A stretch of 64,000 bases of DNA from Kluyvera sp047971185 (GCF_047971185.1 NZ_JBKDZH010000036.1:1-64000), one strand, 5' to 3'; counted from the stretch's first letter, positions 26,288 to 35,691 are shown. Numbers and translations are program-made. The notes: generated by a model not told the origin, from the sequence alone.

Positions 26288-27121
26288 TTAACCCAGCAGA
26301 GAGGTCACCATGCTGGACATGCTGTTGGAGGTTTTCAGCATGGACATGCTGGTCTGTACCAGCAGCTGGTTACGGGTCATGGAAGACGCTTCGGTCGCGT
26401 AATCAGCATCCTGGATGTTGCTCAGCGCCAGGTCAGTGTTGTCCTTCATGTTCGCCAGGTTAGCCGCGGTGTGGCCCAGACGGTTGATGTTCGCACCCAG
26501 AGCGGAACGCATAGAACCGACGTTGGCGATAGCTGCTTCCAGACCAGAGATGGTTGCCTGGGATTTATCGAAATCGCTTACGTCAATCGACAGGCCGCCA
26601 GATACGTCGATTTTAGACAGCTGGCCGGAAACGTCGACCGTCAGTTTCTCATCGGTGGAAGAACCGATCTGGAAGTTCATTTTGTCAGCCAGTTTGCCGG
26701 AATCACCAAACAGGTTGTCGCCCGCATATTTGGTGTTGTCCATAATGTTGTTGAGTTCGCTTTTCAGCTCAGTCATTTCCGCACCGATCGCCGTACGATC
26801 GTCAGCGCTGTTGGTGTCGTTCGCTGCCTGGGTTGCCAGGTCTTTCATGCGGTACATGATGTTGCTGACTTCATCGAACGCGCCTTCCGCGGTCTGCAGC
26901 ATCGCAGTTGCGTCAGAGATGTTACGCTGTGCAACGGTCATACCGTTGGTCTGGCCCTGCAGACGGGTAGCAATCTGCAGACCTGCCGCATCGTCAGCCG
27001 CAGAGTTAATACGCTTACCGGTACCCAGACGTTCCATCGCGGTGGACAGCAGGTTGTTGGATTTGTTCAGAGCATTGGTGGATGCCATGGAAGAAGCGCT
27101 GGTAAAGATAGAGAGAGACAT
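26288..27121 (-). CDS. lafA: Lateral flagellin LafA
   Basis: A 277-residue short flagellin. ATG 27121 opens MSLSIFTSASSMASTNALNK. The D0/D1 helices are conserved at both ends: KRINSAADDAAGLQIATRLQ near the N-terminus, and LSNIQDADYATEASSMTRNQ and MLKTSNSMSSMVTSLLG at the C-terminus. The small variable middle is about 100 residues. A good ribosome site (AAGGAAT) precedes the ATG. It is followed by a strong terminator. Lysines in the surface part and a FliB-like gene at 43288 make methylation plausible. No cysteine is seen. Confidence 0.96.
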   Translation of the reverse strand: MSLSIFTSASSMASTNALNKSNNLLSTAMERLGTGKRINSAADDAAGLQIATRLQGQTNGMTVAQRNISDATAMLQTAEGAFDEVSNIMYRMKDLATQAANDTNSADDRTAIGAEMTELKSELNNIMDNTKYAGDNLFGDSGKLADKMNFQIGSSTDEKLTVDVSGQLSKIDVSGGLSIDVSDFDKSQATISGLEAAIANVGSMRSALGANINRLGHTAANLANMKDNTDLALSNIQDADYATEASSMTRNQLLVQTSMSMLKTSNSMSSMVTSLLG

Positions 27122-27988
27122 AGTGATTCCTTTTTTCGTCTGGTGATTCAGATGTTGTAATAAATCAAGACGACACGACAGGAACAAACATTAAATCGCT
27201 AAGTAAAAAATTCCCGTTATTTTAGCCAGAATAACGATTAACATAATGATTTTTATGTAGTTTTAATTTTTTAATCGTCGAATTATTTTTCCAATAACGG
27301 CTCAGGTGTTGCGCAAACGGCATAGAGAAGAGATATAAATGCTCTTTTTTTGTACAGGGCTAGCACAATTTCAGGAAATTTCTATTTTATTTTTACGGCT
27401 GACTATTCTTTACATTCTGATTATTTAATTAGTAACATTAATTCTTACCCTATTATTACTAAACCATATCTCGTATCTTCGATATATAAAATAAAATCTG
27501 ATTTAAAGCGACGCGAAATAAAGAAAAATTAAATCAAATTACATGTTTTTTATCTTACGCCCCGGAAATAATACACATCATCATTTAGATCACATCAATA
27601 ACACACCTAATTCACCGAGCGATCACTAAATTAACATAAGTTTTATTTAACGATGACTGTTAACTTCTTGCAAAATCAGCCTCATCTATGCCACCACTAT
27701 TGCTAAAAAGCCTGTTGCGCATCACAGTTTTATCGCGTAAAAAGAGCGCAGGAAAGAATGATTCCTTCCCGTTGAGGCGTATTACAGACAAAAACGTTTC
27801 CGTTATCGCATGACATTTCTACCTCAACGGAAGAACAGGACATCCACTTTTTTATTCTCCCGCAGGCACGCGGCATTCATTAAGAATTCTAAATGGAGTT
27901 ATCAACTCAATCAGATAATCGCTGAGGTCTTCAGGTACCCGCACGCTTATCACGATATTACTGGGGTGGTTGAATCCATAACGTATAA
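27122..27988. other. AT-rich divergent regulatory region between lafA and lafZ
   Basis: No gene is supported in this 867-bp stretch, which is clearly AT-richer than its surroundings. It must hold the divergent promoters of lafA (minus) and lafZ (plus). A possible half-site of CRP type, TAGATCACATC, is at 27586-27596, but its partner half is poor. I found no convincing sigma-28 boxes for lafA. Confidence 0.5.
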
Positions 27989-28927
27989 ATGAATAGACGC
28001 TATTGCTCCGTAAACAACTGGCTGGTTGACGTCGCCTCAGGTTCGATTCTCCATTTAACCACCGGAGAACGAAAACGCCTGGGGGAGTACCAGCTCAAGC
28101 TGCTGGATATCCTGGTGCAAGACGCAGGGAAAATCTTCACCCGTGAAGAGTTAACCAACCTGGTCTGGGAACGTCGGGTCATCGGCAATAACAGCCTGCC
28201 GAACGCCATCCACGCGCTGCGTACCGCGCTGGAAGATGACGGCAAAAAGCAGCGAATCATTAAAACCATTCCACGCAAAGGCTACCTGCTTGAGGCCGAA
28301 TACTGCTGCGTGGTAGAGAAAGACGAAGACGAGGTTAACGACCCGGAAGAGGTGCTTGCCGAACAGGAAGAGAGCCTGCCGGGGTCGGAAGAAACTGAGG
28401 TTGTGCCGGACGTTGCCGGCAAAGCGGTTGACGATGCGCCTGTTGCGGAGCCCCTTCCCACCGCCGCTGCGCCAAAGAAGCGCCGCTTTACCCCGCTCGC
28501 GTTTATCCTGGTGATGCTGCTTACCGTCGGCGCGACGGCGGGCATCTGCTGGCAGCTGTTTGGCGGATGCGCAGAACGCCTGGTGGCGCGTGAAATCCAG
28601 CCCGGCGTGTATAGCAATATTCATATCTACGCGGTAGAAGCAACGGGGGATCCGGCCTATATGTCCGCCAACCTCTACGGCAAACTGAAAGACTCGCTGT
28701 ACTCGTTAAACCAGCAGATCAAAATGCAGTCCACCACGATGAACGTGTACTTCCACAGCAATAACTCATCGATGAACTACAGCTTTATGCTGAGCAACAA
28801 GTGCGACAAAAAGCAGCTATCGATGGCGATTTACCACTGGCGTACCGATACGGTGCAGCTGAATAACCTTATCCTGCGAGAGACCCGGAGAAAGCTCAAT
28901 GAATTGGCGACATGCAAAGCAAATTAA
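27989..28927 (+). CDS. lafZ: LafZ, ToxR/CadC-like membrane transcription regulator
   Basis: A 312-residue protein. The N-terminal winged-helix DNA-binding domain spans about residues 5-105, with LGEYQLKLLDILVQDAG, FTREELTNLVWERRV and IIKTIPRKGYLLEAEY, which are OmpR/PhoB-type hallmarks. An acidic linker (EKDEDEVNDPEEVLAEQEES) is followed by one transmembrane segment (about 170-190). A periplasmic domain has several cysteines (GGCAER, SNKCDKK, LATCKAN). It is divergent from the flagellin gene, as lafZ is in Flag-2 loci. It likely senses a periplasmic signal and controls laf genes. It overlaps its partner gene by 29 bp. Confidence 0.85.
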   Translation: MNRRYCSVNNWLVDVASGSILHLTTGERKRLGEYQLKLLDILVQDAGKIFTREELTNLVWERRVIGNNSLPNAIHALRTALEDDGKKQRIIKTIPRKGYLLEAEYCCVVEKDEDEVNDPEEVLAEQEESLPGSEETEVVPDVAGKAVDDAPVAEPLPTAAAPKKRRFTPLAFILVMLLTVGATAGICWQLFGGCAERLVAREIQPGVYSNIHIYAVEATGDPAYMSANLYGKLKDSLYSLNQQIKMQSTTMNVYFHSNNSSMNYSFMLSNKCDKKQLSMAIYHWRTDTVQLNNLILRETRRKLNELATCKAN

Positions 28928-29375
28928 TCTGCTGCTGGTGCTGATATTCGTGCTGTCGGCGCTGGGCGGGCTGGCGGCCTTCAAGCTGATACCCTCGGCC
29001 TCTTCTGCGCTGCCCAAAGGCCCGGTGACCGGCGGCTTCCAGATGGGCTTTTACGATCTGATGTCGCAGCGGAAAGAGATTTACGACGTCAATCTGCAAA
29101 CCGTACGCAACGTCCTGATGGCGAACATCACCAACCCGGATGACAACCGTTTTGTGCTGAAAGGGAAGTTTACCCCCACACAGACAAAGCAGGGGCGGGT
29201 TTACTTTAACCTGACGCCGATTTTCTACAGTTCGGAGCAAAAAGGGTTGATGATTGAAGGGCTTGTCGATCAGCTGATGTACTCAAACTACTGGATGGAG
29301 CCGATCTCATTAAGCAACCATTCGCTGGTTGTGGGGCAAAATGGTTCGATTTTCCTGTACCCGATGCCGAAATAG
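28899..29375 (+). CDS. Small membrane-anchored partner of LafZ (ToxS-like by position)
   Basis: A 158-residue protein beginning inside lafZ. One transmembrane segment lies near residues 8-28 (INLLLVLIFVLSALGGLAAF). The periplasmic part has GFQMGFYDLMSQRKEIYD, VRNVLMANITNPDD and the C-terminal VVGQNGSIFLYPMPK. No family is recognised. A tightly overlapping second gene with one transmembrane helix and a periplasmic domain is the arrangement of ToxR-ToxS type pairs, where the partner stabilises the regulator. That role is inferred. It ends at a hairpin facing lafW. Confidence 0.6.
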   Translation: MNWRHAKQINLLLVLIFVLSALGGLAAFKLIPSASSALPKGPVTGGFQMGFYDLMSQRKEIYDVNLQTVRNVLMANITNPDDNRFVLKGKFTPTQTKQGRVYFNLTPIFYSSEQKGLMIEGLVDQLMYSNYWMEPISLSNHSLVVGQNGSIFLYPMPK

Positions 29376-29396
29376 CGCCATCTACCTGATGGCGCT
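29374..29396. terminator. Hairpin between convergent lafZ partner and lafW
   Basis: A perfect 9-bp stem AGCGCCATC / GATGGCGCT with a TACCT loop lies between two convergent genes and overlaps the first stop codon. No T-run follows, so termination may be weak or factor dependent. Confidence 0.5.
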
Positions 29397-29400
29397 GCGC

Positions 29401-30411
29401 TTATCCCAGTAAATTTTTCACCGTGGCCAGATGCACGTTGGCCTGCGTACCCAGCGCCTGCGACAGCGTGCTGTAGCTCTTGCCGCTGCGCGCCAGCGCG
29501 TCGCCCAGACCGCGCGCGGTCTCCAGCGCCTGCTGCGGGCTGTAGACCGTCGCCATGTCGTTGATGCGCGAGCTGACCCGCTCCTGCTGCTGACGCAGCC
29601 GGCTACGCTGGCTGGTAATGTGGTCGAGGGTGGTTTGCAGCTTTATCTGCCCTTCACGCTCCCGACGCGTCGACAGCGCCAGCACCTCATCGCTGCTGGC
29701 ATTCTCCGCCTGCGGGGCCAGTAGCGTAAAAGCATCAGCGGGATAATGTTTCCCCTCACCGCGCACGGTCAGCTGCTGGCTCACGCGCTCCCAGCGGCTT
29801 TCATCCACGCTGAAGGTCAGCTGCCCGCTGCCCGCCTGCACCGCGTGAATCCCCAACCGGCCTAATCCTACGTTCAGTTTAGTGAGCGTCTGGCGCGGCG
29901 TTGCCTCTTCCGGCAGCGCCACGGCGACCATCTCACGCTGGCGGCCGCCGAGCGAGAAGACCAGCGTTTCACCGCCCGGTTGGCTCAGCAATTTCTCGCT
30001 GCCCGGCAGGGTAAAATTCACCGTACTTTTCTGCTCGAGCGACGCCGTCAGATGACGGTCGACCGTACCGCCGGAAAGCTGCGTACGGCGCGCGAGGTGC
30101 TTTTGCAGCGCCTGGGTTTGCGCGCTGGCGTCACCGCCGCGAACCGAGGACTGGCGCAGCTGAAGCAGCTGGGTTTCGGTTTTCGCCAGATAGCTGTCGG
30201 CCTGCTGCACTGCGGTCAGCTGCTGATTCAGCTGCACGTTATAGCGCATCGGGCGACGCGAAAGCAGCGCCGCTTCCGGGAACGCGCTGCGGTTCGAGAC
30301 GGCGTCAGGGGCGTTAACCCGCCCGACGCTCTGCGGTGCGCCAATGGTACCGCGCCCGGCGCTGGCCGGGGCGGAGGTGGTTAACGAGGCTGTTTTTAAA
30401 CCAACTTGCAT
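29401..30411 (-). CDS. lafW: LafW, hook-associated-type protein
   Basis: A 336-residue protein in the position of lafW in Flag-2 loci, between flgL and the lafZ regulator. It has helical N- and C-termini, with a Gln-rich coiled coil (QLNQQLTAVQQADSYLAKTE) and C-terminal ALETARGLGDALARSGKSY and LGTQANVHLATVKNLLG. The end resembles axial proteins. The middle is beta-rich. The exact role, possibly as a filament junction or export component, is not established. It lies 6 bp after flgL on the same strand and so is in its operon. Confidence 0.75.
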   Translation of the reverse strand: MQVGLKTASLTTSAPASAGRGTIGAPQSVGRVNAPDAVSNRSAFPEAALLSRRPMRYNVQLNQQLTAVQQADSYLAKTETQLLQLRQSSVRGGDASAQTQALQKHLARRTQLSGGTVDRHLTASLEQKSTVNFTLPGSEKLLSQPGGETLVFSLGGRQREMVAVALPEEATPRQTLTKLNVGLGRLGIHAVQAGSGQLTFSVDESRWERVSQQLTVRGEGKHYPADAFTLLAPQAENASSDEVLALSTRREREGQIKLQTTLDHITSQRSRLRQQQERVSSRINDMATVYSPQQALETARGLGDALARSGKSYSTLSQALGTQANVHLATVKNLLG

Positions 30412-30417
30412 AACAAA

Positions 30418-31329
30418 TTACAACATACTGAAGAGATTAAGCTGACTGACCATGCTGTAGGCCTTATTGGTGATCTGCATCGAGGTCATGTACAGCTGTA
30501 AATTGATGGTGGTGGTCGCGGAGTCTGCCGAGTTGAGGTCGGTTTCAACCAGCGAGTTCGACAGGCTCACATCGGTGTGCGCGTCGTCCAGCAACGTCAG
30601 GCGATTCTGACGGCCACCGAGATCGGTAAACAGCGCACCTAAGCTATCGCTGGTGGTCTGGGTCATGTCGATCATCGCGGAGATGTCGTCCTGATAATCC
30701 GCATAGTTCAGATTCGGATCCTGCATCTTCTCGCTGAGTTCTTTCAGCTTGTTCAGCATCTCAAGATCGTCCCCTGAACCGGAGAATGCCTGCACTACGT
30801 TGGTATTCTCGGTTATCGCCACGCCGTTTGCCACAATAGTTTCACGCGAGTTGGTGTTGCCGCCAAACACGTACTGGCTACCGTCCCATTCCACCGCTTT
30901 ACTATCGGTTTTGGTACCGGAGAACAGGTAACTACCGCTCTCATTCTTGCTGTTCATCGATGCCACCAGCGAGTCCAGCATCGACCCCAACTCCGCGCCG
31001 TAGCCCGCTAAATCTTTCTGGCTCAGGGTGCTGTTGTTGGCCAGCTTGAGCTTATCGCTCACCGCCAGCACCTGGTTACTCATCGCCGTAATATGCGACT
31101 CCTGCACCGACAGCTTGCCGCTCAGGCTGGTGATGTTGCTTTGGTACTGTTTAATTGCCGACTGTTCACGGTTCAGCTGCACCAGGCGGCTGGCCGTGAC
31201 CGGATCGTCCGACGGTACGTTAACCCGCTTTTGCGTCGACAGCTGTTCCATCAGCTTGGAGACGCGGCTGCTGTTGGCGCCAAGCTGCGCCAGCATCGCG
31301 TTTGAGTTATGAAGACCACTAATACGCAT
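30418..31329 (-). CDS. flgL: Hook-filament junction protein FlgL (LfgL)
   Basis: A 303-residue HAP3 homologue. The N-terminus is MRISGLHNSNAMLAQLGANS, then SKLMEQLSTQKRVNVPSDDP and VQLNREQSAIKQYQSN, which are axial-family D0/D1 features. The C-terminus DLNSADSATTTINLQLYMTS and YSMVSQLNLFSML closes the bundle. Length is normal. It lies 22 bp after flgK and ahead of lafW. Confidence 0.94.
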   Translation of the reverse strand: MRISGLHNSNAMLAQLGANSSRVSKLMEQLSTQKRVNVPSDDPVTASRLVQLNREQSAIKQYQSNITSLSGKLSVQESHITAMSNQVLAVSDKLKLANNSTLSQKDLAGYGAELGSMLDSLVASMNSKNESGSYLFSGTKTDSKAVEWDGSQYVFGGNTNSRETIVANGVAITENTNVVQAFSGSGDDLEMLNKLKELSEKMQDPNLNYADYQDDISAMIDMTQTTSDSLGALFTDLGGRQNRLTLLDDAHTDVSLSNSLVETDLNSADSATTTINLQLYMTSMQITNKAYSMVSQLNLFSML

Positions 31330-31351
31330 CGCTTAATACTCCTGGTGACGC

Positions 31352-32719
31352 TTAAAAAATGCCCAGCAAATCGCTGAAGACCTGGTTTCCGGCAGCAATC
31401 ACTTTCATGTTCGCCTGGTAGGACTGCATGTAAATTTGCAGGTTAATCGCCTCTTCGTCCTGGTTAACCGCGCTCAGGTTATCCCGCTGCTCCTGCGCCT
31501 GCTCGCTGACGGAGACCGCCGCGTCCATTTCCGTTTTACTCTGCTTACTGGCAATACCAATCGTGGAGATAATCGCCGCGGCCCCTTCGTTCAGGCTCAT
31601 ATTGCCCAGACCAGGAATGTCGGTTTTCTGGTTTTTCAGCTCGATCAGCAGGTTCAGGTTATCGCCGTTGCCCGGTTCGTCAGGATCGCCGGACAAGGCC
31701 AGCTCTTCCGGCGCGAGATCGTTAACCTGCAGCATGCCCGCCGGGTTGGACAGATCGAAGGTGAAGAGCGGTTTCCCTTCATCGCCGTTCAGGTCATAGC
31801 CTTTCGCCAGCTGACCGTTGAACATGTCCGCTACCGCCTGCGCCATCCCCTGAATAGCGTCGCCCATCTGCTTGAGCGTCCCCACTTCATAATCGTACAG
31901 CGCGCCCAGCTGACCGCCGGCGGACGGATTAAGGGAAAACTCGCTGGTTGAGAACTTCAGAGTCAGCGTCGAGTTGCCGTTGCCGTCGGTACCTACGCTC
32001 AACTGCCCGGCAGTTTTACCGCTGACTAACGGCTGGCCGTTGCTCAGCGAAACGGTATAACCGCTGCTGTCATCGCTAACCTTAACCTCCGCCAGCGAAC
32101 TGAGCTGCTTCACCAGCTCGTCGCGCGCGTCGCGGAGCGTGCTGCTGTTGCCACCGGTGGCGTCCATCTCAACAATTTTCTTGTTGTAGTCGGCAATACC
32201 GCCACTCAGGGTGTTGATCTGATCGACCATCGCCCCGCGCTGAGTGGTAATGGAGTCTTTCTGGCTGGTGACAAAGTTGTTCATGCTGTTGAAGCGGGTT
32301 GCCAGCGTCTTCGCCTGGTTCAACAGCTGCTGACGCCGCGCCTGCGACTCGGGCTCCTGAGTCAACTCGCTTAAGGCGCTGACAAAATCATCAAGCCCGG
32401 TACCGATGCTGGTTGAGTCGGTACCGATCACCTTCTCCAGCGCGCTGATGTACTGGTTGCCCATGCTGTAGTAATTGGACTTGGTGTTGGTCTGCCACAC
32501 CTGATTCACCAGATACTGACTGGAGATACGGCGGATGCTATCTACCTGCACGCCGCTGCCCGGCGAAATCCCGGCTTCACCCATCGGGCCGATAGCGCTC
32601 TGGATGATGCCCTGACGGCTGTAGCCGGAGGTCAGGTAGTTGGCCGTATTCATCGACGTTACGTTCATGCCCAGCTGGGCCGCCTGCAGACCGCTGAAGG
32701 CGATATTAATCATACTCAT
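31352..32719 (-). CDS. flgK: Hook-filament junction protein FlgK (LfgK)
   Basis: A 455-residue HAP1 homologue. It begins MSMINIAFSGLQAAQLGMNV and SMNTANYLTSGYSRQ, then carries the axial motif. The C-terminal part has SLNEGAAAIISTIGIASKQS and NLQIYMQSYQANMKVIAAGN. The length is shorter than E. coli FlgK, as common in lateral systems. The start overlaps the FlgJ stop by 14 bp. It would sit between hook and FlgL. Confidence 0.94.
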   Translation of the reverse strand: MSMINIAFSGLQAAQLGMNVTSMNTANYLTSGYSRQGIIQSAIGPMGEAGISPGSGVQVDSIRRISSQYLVNQVWQTNTKSNYYSMGNQYISALEKVIGTDSTSIGTGLDDFVSALSELTQEPESQARRQQLLNQAKTLATRFNSMNNFVTSQKDSITTQRGAMVDQINTLSGGIADYNKKIVEMDATGGNSSTLRDARDELVKQLSSLAEVKVSDDSSGYTVSLSNGQPLVSGKTAGQLSVGTDGNGNSTLTLKFSTSEFSLNPSAGGQLGALYDYEVGTLKQMGDAIQGMAQAVADMFNGQLAKGYDLNGDEGKPLFTFDLSNPAGMLQVNDLAPEELALSGDPDEPGNGDNLNLLIELKNQKTDIPGLGNMSLNEGAAAIISTIGIASKQSKTEMDAAVSVSEQAQEQRDNLSAVNQDEEAINLQIYMQSYQANMKVIAAGNQVFSDLLGIF

Positions 32720-33113
32720 GGCTTACTCCTGCCCTTCGGGTCACGGGAACGACGGGCGTTTTAAGTTCTTGCGGTTGTCCATTTAAAGCGGCCGCTTCCG
32801 CTTCATTCTTAAGTGGCGCCGCCGTCTGAGGTGACAGCTGGTTGATGATCATCTGCGCGATGCCGGTGCTGCGCTGCGACGCCAGCTCGGAGGCCATCCG
32901 ATCATCATAAAAATCACGCATCATGCGCTGCTGTTTGCTGTTGAACGGGTTATCTTCCCCCAGCACATCCGACGCTTTACGCATCTGCGACAGCATCGAT
33001 TTCAGCATCAGCGCCTCAAACTGCTCGGCGGCCTGCTCCAGGTTCTGCGCCTTGACTTGCCCGGTAATATCGCCGGGCAGTACGGTCGTTTGTCGGTTAA
33101 TCGCGTTCAGCAT
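32706..33113 (-). CDS. flgJ: Rod-cap protein FlgJ (LfgJ), single domain without hydrolase
   Basis: A 135-residue protein. Only the N-terminal rod-cap domain of FlgJ is present, with LEQAAEQFEALMLKSMLSQM, NPFNSKQQRMMRDFYDDRMA and ELASQRSTGIAQMIINQLS. The C-terminal glucosaminidase domain of E. coli FlgJ (full protein about 310 residues) is absent. The start overlaps the flgI stop (TAATG). Wall opening must come from another enzyme. The NlpC/P60 protein at 19195 is a candidate. Confidence 0.92.
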   Translation of the reverse strand: MLNAINRQTTVLPGDITGQVKAQNLEQAAEQFEALMLKSMLSQMRKASDVLGEDNPFNSKQQRMMRDFYDDRMASELASQRSTGIAQMIINQLSPQTAAPLKNEAEAAALNGQPQELKTPVVPVTRRAGVSHEYD

Positions 33114-34204
33114 TACATCACCACCAGTTCAGCATCCAGCGCGCCTGCTTCGTGCAGCGCCTGCAGAATCGCCATGGTGTCATCCGGCGCGGCGCCCAGG
33201 CTGTTTAAGGTATTCACAATGCTGCGCAGGCTGGTGCCGGCGGCGATGGTCACCATCTGGCCGCGACCGCGGTCGACGTTGACGCTGCTCTCCGGCGTCA
33301 CCACCGTCTGGCCCTGGCCGAAGGCGTTCGGCTGGCTGACGTTCGACGACTCGCGGATGGTGACGGTCAGGTTGCCGTGGGAAACCGCCGCAGCGCGAAC
33401 AATCACGCCGTCGCCAATCACCACCGTACCGGTGCGGGCGTTAAACACCACGCGCGGCGGCTGTTTACCGGCGTTAATCTGCACGTCTTCCAGCGCCGAC
33501 ATAAAGGCCACGCGCGCGCCTGCGCCCATCGGCGCACGTACCGCCACGTTGGTCGCGCTCTGCGCCGTGGCCGTTCCCGCGCCAAAGGCGTTGTTCAGCG
33601 CCACGGCAACGGTGTTGGCGGTTTTGAAACTGGGGCGTTTGAGGTTGAGCATCACCATCGGTTCCTGCTGGAAATCGCTAGCGATTTCACGCTCGACGGA
33701 GCCGCCGTTCGGCACACGGCCGACGGTTGGCGTGTTGATGGTCACGCTTGAGCCGCTGTTGCCTTCGGCCTTCACGCCGCCAACCACTACGTTGCCCTGC
33801 GCCAGGGCGTAAACTTCACCGTCGGCGCCGCGTAGTTGAGTCAGCAGCAGCGTACCGCCGCGCAGGCTTTTGGCGTCACCAATCGACGAAACGGTGACGT
33901 CAATGCTTTGCCCAAGGGAGTAGCCCGGCGGCAGCGTGGCGCTGATCGCCACCGCCGCCACGTTCTTGACCTTCGGGTCGATTTTGGCCGGCAACTGCAC
34001 GCCAAACTGGCGCAGCATATTGGTGACCGATTGGCTGGTGAACTTCACCTGGTTTTTATCGCCGGTCCCGTCAAGGCCAACCACCAGGCTGTAGCCAATC
34101 AGCTGGTTGCCACGCCCCCCCTGAATATCCACCACGTCGCGCAGCGGCTGGGCCACGGCGGACGCGCTGAAAAGGCACAGGAAAAAGAGAATCCGTTTAA
34201 GCAT
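33113..34204 (-). CDS. flgI: Flagellar P-ring protein FlgI (LfgI)
   Basis: A 363-residue periplasmic protein. ATG 34204 is preferred because TGGAG lies seven bases before it. The alternative ATG at 34216 overlaps the flgH stop. The signal peptide ends at ASAVAQP. Conserved blocks are DVVDIQGGRGNQLIGYSLVV, GLDGTGDKNQVKFTSQS, AAVAISATLPPGYSLGQSI and ILQALHEAGALDAELVVM at the end. It forms the P ring around the rod. Confidence 0.96.
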   Translation of the reverse strand: MLKRILFFLCLFSASAVAQPLRDVVDIQGGRGNQLIGYSLVVGLDGTGDKNQVKFTSQSVTNMLRQFGVQLPAKIDPKVKNVAAVAISATLPPGYSLGQSIDVTVSSIGDAKSLRGGTLLLTQLRGADGEVYALAQGNVVVGGVKAEGNSGSSVTINTPTVGRVPNGGSVEREIASDFQQEPMVMLNLKRPSFKTANTVAVALNNAFGAGTATAQSATNVAVRAPMGAGARVAFMSALEDVQINAGKQPPRVVFNARTGTVVIGDGVIVRAAAVSHGNLTVTIRESSNVSQPNAFGQGQTVVTPESSVNVDRGRGQMVTIAAGTSLRSIVNTLNSLGAAPDDTMAILQALHEAGALDAELVVM

Positions 34205-34215
34205 CTTCGGCTCCA

Positions 34216-34881
34216 TTACATCGGGAACAGCGGGTGGTTAAAGAAGCGAACCAGCCAGCCCGCCGCGTTCGAATCGCTGAGCGCGCCGCGCCCGGCGTAG
34301 GAGATGCGGGCGTTGGCGATGCGCTGTGACGACACGGAGTTATCGCGCTCGATATCATCGGCGCGCACCAGTCCGGTCACGCGCATATACTCATCGCCCT
34401 GGTTGAGGGTCAGCCACTTCTCGCCGCGAATCGCCAGCACGCCGTTGGGCAGCACCTTATAGACCGCCACGGTAATCGCCCCGCGCAGGCTGTTTTGCTG
34501 TTGCGAGGTGGCGCTGCCGTTGAAGTTACGGCTGCCGTCAACCGAGCCGGACAGCTTATCGACAGAATGGCCGAAGGCTTCGGGGATCCCCAACGAGACA
34601 TCGTTTTTCTTGCCGAAATTGGTCCGCGCCTGCTTGCTCGCCTGCGTGGATTCATCCAGCTTGACGGTCAGAATATCGCCCACGCGGTAGGCGCGGCGAT
34701 CCTGGATCAGCGACCAGTTATAGCCGCTGTTGTACACGCCGCCGCTGCGTACTTTGGTTTCCGGCATGGCAAAATCTTCTGGCGGCGCGTACGCCGCATC
34801 GTCTTTTTGCACCAGCAGCGCCGGGCTTTCACAGCCCGACAGCATCAGCGCCAGCAAAACGACGGCTACCTGCTTTTTCAT
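34216..34881 (-). CDS. flgH: Flagellar L-ring lipoprotein FlgH (LfgH)
   Basis: A 221-residue lipoprotein. The signal peptide carries a lipobox LSGC near residue 16. Mature-domain blocks include YNWSLIQDRRAYRVGDILTV, KLDESTQASKQA, PNGVLAIRGEKWLTLNQGDE and GLVRADDIERDNSVSSQRI. It forms the L ring in the outer membrane. The start could instead be a GTG at 34890. It lies 24 bp after flgG. Confidence 0.95.
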   Translation of the reverse strand: MKKQVAVVLLALMLSGCESPALLVQKDDAAYAPPEDFAMPETKVRSGGVYNSGYNWSLIQDRRAYRVGDILTVKLDESTQASKQARTNFGKKNDVSLGIPEAFGHSVDKLSGSVDGSRNFNGSATSQQQNSLRGAITVAVYKVLPNGVLAIRGEKWLTLNQGDEYMRVTGLVRADDIERDNSVSSQRIANARISYAGRGALSDSNAAGWLVRFFNHPLFPM

Positions 34882-34905
34882 CTCTTTCACTTCACTGCCC
34901 TACCG

Positions 34906-35691
34906 TTACATCGACTGCGTGACAAACTTCAGCATGTCGTCGGCGGCAGAGACCATTTTGGCGTTCATTTCATAGGCGCGCTGCACGGTGATCATATCGA
35001 CCATCTCCTCAACGACCTGTACGTTAGAGCCTTCCAGCGACCCCTGCTCCAGCTGACCAAACGCCTCTTCGCCCGGCACGCCTTCTACCGCTTCACCGCT
35101 GGCGGCGGTTTCGAGGTACAGGTTGCCGCCAATGGCTTCCAGACCGGCTGGATTGACAAAGTTCACCAGCGTCAGCTGTCCCAGCTCAACCGGATCGGCC
35201 TCGCCCGCGACGGTCGCGGTGATGGTGCCGTCTTTACCGATCTGCAGGTCTTTAACGTTTTCCGGCAGCTCAATCTGCGGGATCAGCGGCAGGCCCTGCG
35301 CGTTCGTCAGCAGGCCTTCCGGCGTTTTTTGCAGATTGCCCGCACGGGTATAGGCGATATCGCCGTTGGCGGTTTCCACCTGGAAGAAGCCCTGCCCGGA
35401 GATCGCCACATCCAGGCTCTGCCCGGTGTTTTGAATGCTGCCGACGGTGAACTCTTTCTGGGTGCCGACAATCTTGACGCCGGTGCCGTACTGGATGCCG
35501 GTCGGCGAAACGTTGTTCTGGTCAAGCTGACCGCCCGGCGTGCGCTGATTCTGATAGAACAGATCGGCAAACATCGCGCGATCGCGCTTAAAACCGGTGG
35601 TGTTCACGTTCGCCAGGTTGTTCGAAATGGTGGTCATTTTGGCGTCTTGCGCCGCTAAACCGGTTTTACTAATCCATAAAGCGGGATTCAT
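34906..35691 (-). CDS. flgG: Distal rod protein FlgG (LfgG)
   Basis: A 261-residue rod protein. It begins MNPALWISKTGLAAQDAKMT and has the rod-hook N-terminal motif SNNLANVNTTGFKRDRAMF. The middle is TGQSLDVAISGQGFFQVET. The C-terminus VVEEMVDMITVQRAYEMNAK and VSAADDMLKFVTQSM is diagnostic. The length is that of FlgG. It follows flgF by 21 bp. Confidence 0.96.
   Translation of the reverse strand: MNPALWISKTGLAAQDAKMTTISNNLANVNTTGFKRDRAMFADLFYQNQRTPGGQLDQNNVSPTGIQYGTGVKIVGTQKEFTVGSIQNTGQSLDVAISGQGFFQVETANGDIAYTRAGNLQKTPEGLLTNAQGLPLIPQIELPENVKDLQIGKDGTITATVAGEADPVELGQLTLVNFVNPAGLEAIGGNLYLETAASGEAVEGVPGEEAFGQLEQGSLEGSNVQVVEEMVDMITVQRAYEMNAKMVSAADDMLKFVTQSM

Noticed and set aside
27581..27596. 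Possible CRP site near lafZ
   Set aside because: Only one half (TAGATCACATC) fits; the other half is poor.
34495..35658. Long plus-strand frame opposite flgH and flgG
   Set aside because: It is antisense to clear flagellar genes and encodes no recognisable domain. The same holds for 61995-63359 opposite the PTS IIC gene.
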